Part shown: in pieces, positions 22,525-24,636 of the stretch
How the letters are laid out: each line of letters starts with the position of its first letter
Numbering within the stretch: the first letter of the stretch is position 1
Assembly (NCBI GenBank): GCA_023430565.1
Contig: JAEZAD010000198.1
Span: forward strand, 1 to 24,636
Source of the DNA: Verrucomicrobiota bacterium
Lineage (GTDB): Bacteria > Verrucomicrobiota > Verrucomicrobiia > Opitutales > Opitutaceae
Reading direction: 5' to 3'
DNA length: 24,636 nt
The notes under the pieces: generated by a model
Seen by the model: only the letters and a program-made list of their open reading frames with translations
Told to the model about the DNA's origin: nothing
The model's database searches: none
Made by a program: the position numbers and the translations under genes

Positions 22525-23889
22525 ATGTCTTCTGCTCCTGCTCCTGTCGTGGCGGCTGTCGCCACGGAGATCGAACCTGCGCCCCGCGATCTGCGCGGGT
22601 TGTTGAAGCAGCTGGGGCCGGGGCTGATTCTTTCGGCGATCATTGTCGGCTCGGGCGAGTTGATCGTGACGCCGAAGCTGGGGGCGGAGGTGGGGTTTCA
22701 GCTGTTGTGGTTCATCATCCTCGGGTGCCTGGTGAAGGTTTTCGTGCAGATCGAACTCGGGCGGTATGCGGTGACGCGAGGGCGGACGACGCTGGAGGGG
22801 CTGAACACGCTGCCGGGGCCGCGGATCGTGGTGTCGTGGGTGATGTGGGTGTGGCTGGCGATGTTTGTGTGCCTGGTGCCGCAGGTGGCGGGCATGCTGG
22901 GTGGGGCGGCGACGGCGCTGAAGCTCGGCGGGGTCGATGTGCCGGTGGGCGCGCTGGCGATCGCGGTGGCGGCAAGTTGCGCGGTGCTGCTGGTGCTGGG
23001 GCGGTATGGGTTTATCGAGCGGTTTTCGACGGTGTTGGTGGGCGTGTTCGTGGTGGCGACGATGATTGCGGTGGGGATGCTGCAATTCACGCCGTATGCG
23101 GTGACAGGCGCGCAGGTGGCGGGCGGGTTGTCGTTCGATCTGCCGGCGGACCTGGCGACGGCGTTCGGGGCGTTTGGGCTGATCGGCGTGGGGGCGTCGG
23201 AGCTGATCTACTATCCGTATTGGTGCTTGGAAAAAGGATACGCGCGGAAGATCGGCGTCGACGACGGGAGCGCGGAATGGAAGGCGCGGGCGCAGGCTTG
23301 GCTGCGGGTGATGCGGGTCGATGCGTGGATCTGCTTTGCGTTCTACACGACGACGACGATCGCGTTTTACCTGCTCGGTGCGGCGGTGCTGCACGCGAAA
23401 GGGATGACGGTGGAGAACAGCCAGATGATCGAGACGCTGTCGTTCATGTATCGCGAGACGTTTGGCGAGTGGAGCCTGTGGTTGTTCGTGCTGGGGGCGG
23501 TGGCGGTGTTGTATTCGACGATCTTTGCGGCGACGGCGTCGAACGCGCGGCTGCTGGCGGACGGATTGAGTCTGTTTCGGGTGAAGCACTACCGGAATCC
23601 GGCGGAGCGGATGCGATGGGTGAAGATCTCGTGCGTAATTTTGCCGGTGGCGTTCACGACGGTGTTTCTGACGTTTGGCAATCCAGTGAACCTGGTGTTC
23701 TGGGGGGCGGTTGCGCAGGGCATGATGCTGCCGTTTTTGGCGATCGCGGCGCTGTATTTTCATTTCACGAATCCGCATCGCGAGCTGCGGGCGCGGCCGT
23801 TGTCGCTGGCCGGTTTGCTGGTGGCGGCGGCAGCGATGATTTCGCTGGGGGCGTATCAGGTGATTACGGAGGTGGCGAAGCGGTGGTAA
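22525..23889 (+). CDS. Nramp-superfamily transporter lacking canonical metal motifs
   Basis: The 454-residue membrane protein has about 11 hydrophobic helices. LKQLGPGLILSAIIVGSGEL (28-47) aligns with Nramp TM1, and GLIGVGASELIYYPYW (218-233) with TM6. Classical Nramp has DPGN in TM1 and MPHN in TM6; here these are replaced by VGSGEL and GASELIYYP. The manganese/iron-binding Asp, Asn and Met are therefore absent, so another substrate is likely. Start ATG 22525 gives a normal N-terminus; an open frame runs upstream to 22363 but is not family-like. The DoxX-like gene follows after 26 bp. Substrate unknown. Confidence 0.82.
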   Translation: MSSAPAPVVAAVATEIEPAPRDLRGLLKQLGPGLILSAIIVGSGELIVTPKLGAEVGFQLLWFIILGCLVKVFVQIELGRYAVTRGRTTLEGLNTLPGPRIVVSWVMWVWLAMFVCLVPQVAGMLGGAATALKLGGVDVPVGALAIAVAASCAVLLVLGRYGFIERFSTVLVGVFVVATMIAVGMLQFTPYAVTGAQVAGGLSFDLPADLATAFGAFGLIGVGASELIYYPYWCLEKGYARKIGVDDGSAEWKARAQAWLRVMRVDAWICFAFYTTTTIAFYLLGAAVLHAKGMTVENSQMIETLSFMYRETFGEWSLWLFVLGAVAVLYSTIFAATASNARLLADGLSLFRVKHYRNPAERMRWVKISCVILPVAFTTVFLTFGNPVNLVFWGAVAQGMMLPFLAIAALYFHFTNPHRELRARPLSLAGLLVAAAAMISLGAYQVITEVAKRW

Positions 23890-23915
23890 GGAGCAGGCGC
23901 GAGTATTTTCCGACG

Positions 23916-24398
23916 ATGAAACGAATTCTGGGGCTAGACTTTGTGCCGCTGAACGCGGACTTGGGACTGTTGTTGTTTCGCGCGGTGATGGCGGGGCTGA
24001 TGATCCGTTATCACGGTTGGGGCAAACTGGCGGGGTGGGCGGACGAGCGGATGAAAGTGCCGAAGCTGTTCGCGCTCGATGGCGCGCGGAAGGAGTTTCA
24101 CACGTTTCCCGACTACATCGGGATCAGTTCGGAACTCAGCTATGTGCTCGTGGCGTGGCTGGAGACGTTTGGGTCGATGATGATCATCGTGGGGTTGTTC
24201 ACGCGGCTGAATGCGCTGGGATTATTCGTCACGATGATGGTGGCGTGGGCGTTTCATCATGAGATGCGGTTCGCGGGTCCGAATGCGGGGGAGATGCCGT
24301 TCGCGTATGCGTTTGGTTATTTGCTGCTGTTCCTGGCGGGGGCGGGAAAGTATTCGTTCGATCGAAAATTGGGCATCGATGGAACGAGAAAGGCGTGA
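23916..24398 (+). CDS. DoxX-family membrane protein
   Basis: The 160-residue protein has four hydrophobic helices (about 15-35, 72-93, 96-113, 128-144) typical of DoxX. Family features are LLFRAVMAGLMIRYHGWGKL (19-38), WLETFGSMMIIVGLFTRLNA (81-100) and an AWAFHHEM segment. DoxX-like proteins are linked to quinone or thiosulfate redox chemistry in some species, but most are uncharacterised. It likely shares a transcript with the upstream transporter and the downstream DUF5995-like gene (6-bp gap). Confidence 0.82.
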   Translation: MKRILGLDFVPLNADLGLLLFRAVMAGLMIRYHGWGKLAGWADERMKVPKLFALDGARKEFHTFPDYIGISSELSYVLVAWLETFGSMMIIVGLFTRLNALGLFVTMMVAWAFHHEMRFAGPNAGEMPFAYAFGYLLLFLAGAGKYSFDRKLGIDGTRKA

Positions 24399-24404
24399 GG
24401 AAAC

Positions 24405-24636
24405 ATGGCGCTGAGGACGATCGATGACGTGCTCGATCAGCTCGATGCGATCGTGGAGATCGCGCGGGAGCGGGGGACAGTGGACGGATATTTTGCGGCG
24501 CTGTATCGGCGCGTGACGGCGGAGGTGGAAGCGAGGATCGGGCGCGGGGCGTTCGAGGATGGCGGGCGGATGGCGACGTTCGACGTGGTGTTCGCGAGCC
24601 GCTATGTGGAGGCGTGGTCGGCGCATGAGCGAGGAC
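24405..24636 (+). CDS. DUF5995-like protein, N-terminal part (runs off the window)
   Basis: ATG 24405 opens a frame of 77 codons that reaches the window edge. The sequence reads MALRTIDDVLDQLDAIVEIA, then GTVDGYFAALYRRVTAEVEA, and FEDGGRMATFDVVFASRYVE. This resembles the start of DUF5995 proteins, where GYFA-x-LYR-x-VT and F-x-D-x-x-R-M motifs occur. The function is not known. It lies 6 bp after the DoxX-like gene, so it is likely in the same operon. The 3' part is missing here. Confidence 0.7.
   Translation, partial: MALRTIDDVLDQLDAIVEIARERGTVDGYFAALYRRVTAEVEARIGRGAFEDGGRMATFDVVFASRYVEAWSAHERG

Overview
The window is GC-rich, gene-dense chromosomal DNA of a Gram-negative bacterium. Signal peptides, lipoboxes and a SecD/BamE-type envelope repertoire indicate an outer membrane. 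Protein style (divergent DXS, divergent Fur, small secreted Cys-rich protein, weak Shine-Dalgarno sites, dispersed GC-rich palindromes at gene ends) suggests Verrucomicrobiota, probably Opitutaceae. That placement is inference from remembered relatives, not a search. No phage, insertion sequence, CRISPR array or origin was seen.

Region 1 (1-4.3 kb): the 3' end of recR, a tRNA-Gly(CCC) on the minus strand, a GT8-like glycosyltransferase with a C-terminal beta domain, a small secreted Cys-rich protein with a strong terminator, and the xseB-dxs operon. Region 2 (4.4-7.8 kb): an M48 membrane protease and a secreted endonuclease/exonuclease/phosphatase protein on the plus strand, then an IPT/TIG lipoprotein on the minus strand with its own terminator. 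Region 3 (7.8-11.4 kb): a tightly coupled operon, hemW, a secreted SAM-hydroxide adenosyltransferase, a SecD-P1-like lipoprotein and an M23 peptidase, with ATGA overlaps at all three junctions. Region 4 (11.5-14.7 kb): fur-TPR on the minus strand, divergent from priA.

Region 5 (14.7-21.8 kb) is a sensory locus. Two paralogous transmembrane chemoreceptors with NIT-like sensor domains form a minus-strand operon. A CheR methyltransferase and a hybrid histidine kinase form a divergent plus-strand operon. No cheA, cheW or cheB is present, so these must work with components encoded elsewhere or outside classical chemotaxis. Region 6 (21.9-24.6 kb): a secreted BamE-like protein, an Nramp-superfamily transporter without the canonical metal motifs behind a hairpin-rich leader, a DoxX-like membrane protein, and the start of a DUF5995-like gene.

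Most genes are ordinary core functions. The most interesting points are the secreted SAM hydrolase with its SecD-like lipoprotein partner, the chemoreceptor pair (one with a periplasmic Cys/His cluster, one with a degenerated signalling tip), a Fur protein lacking the usual His cluster, the atypical Nramp transporter, and a duplicated-motif secreted Cys protein. I do not see a clearly new multi-gene defence or biosynthetic system.
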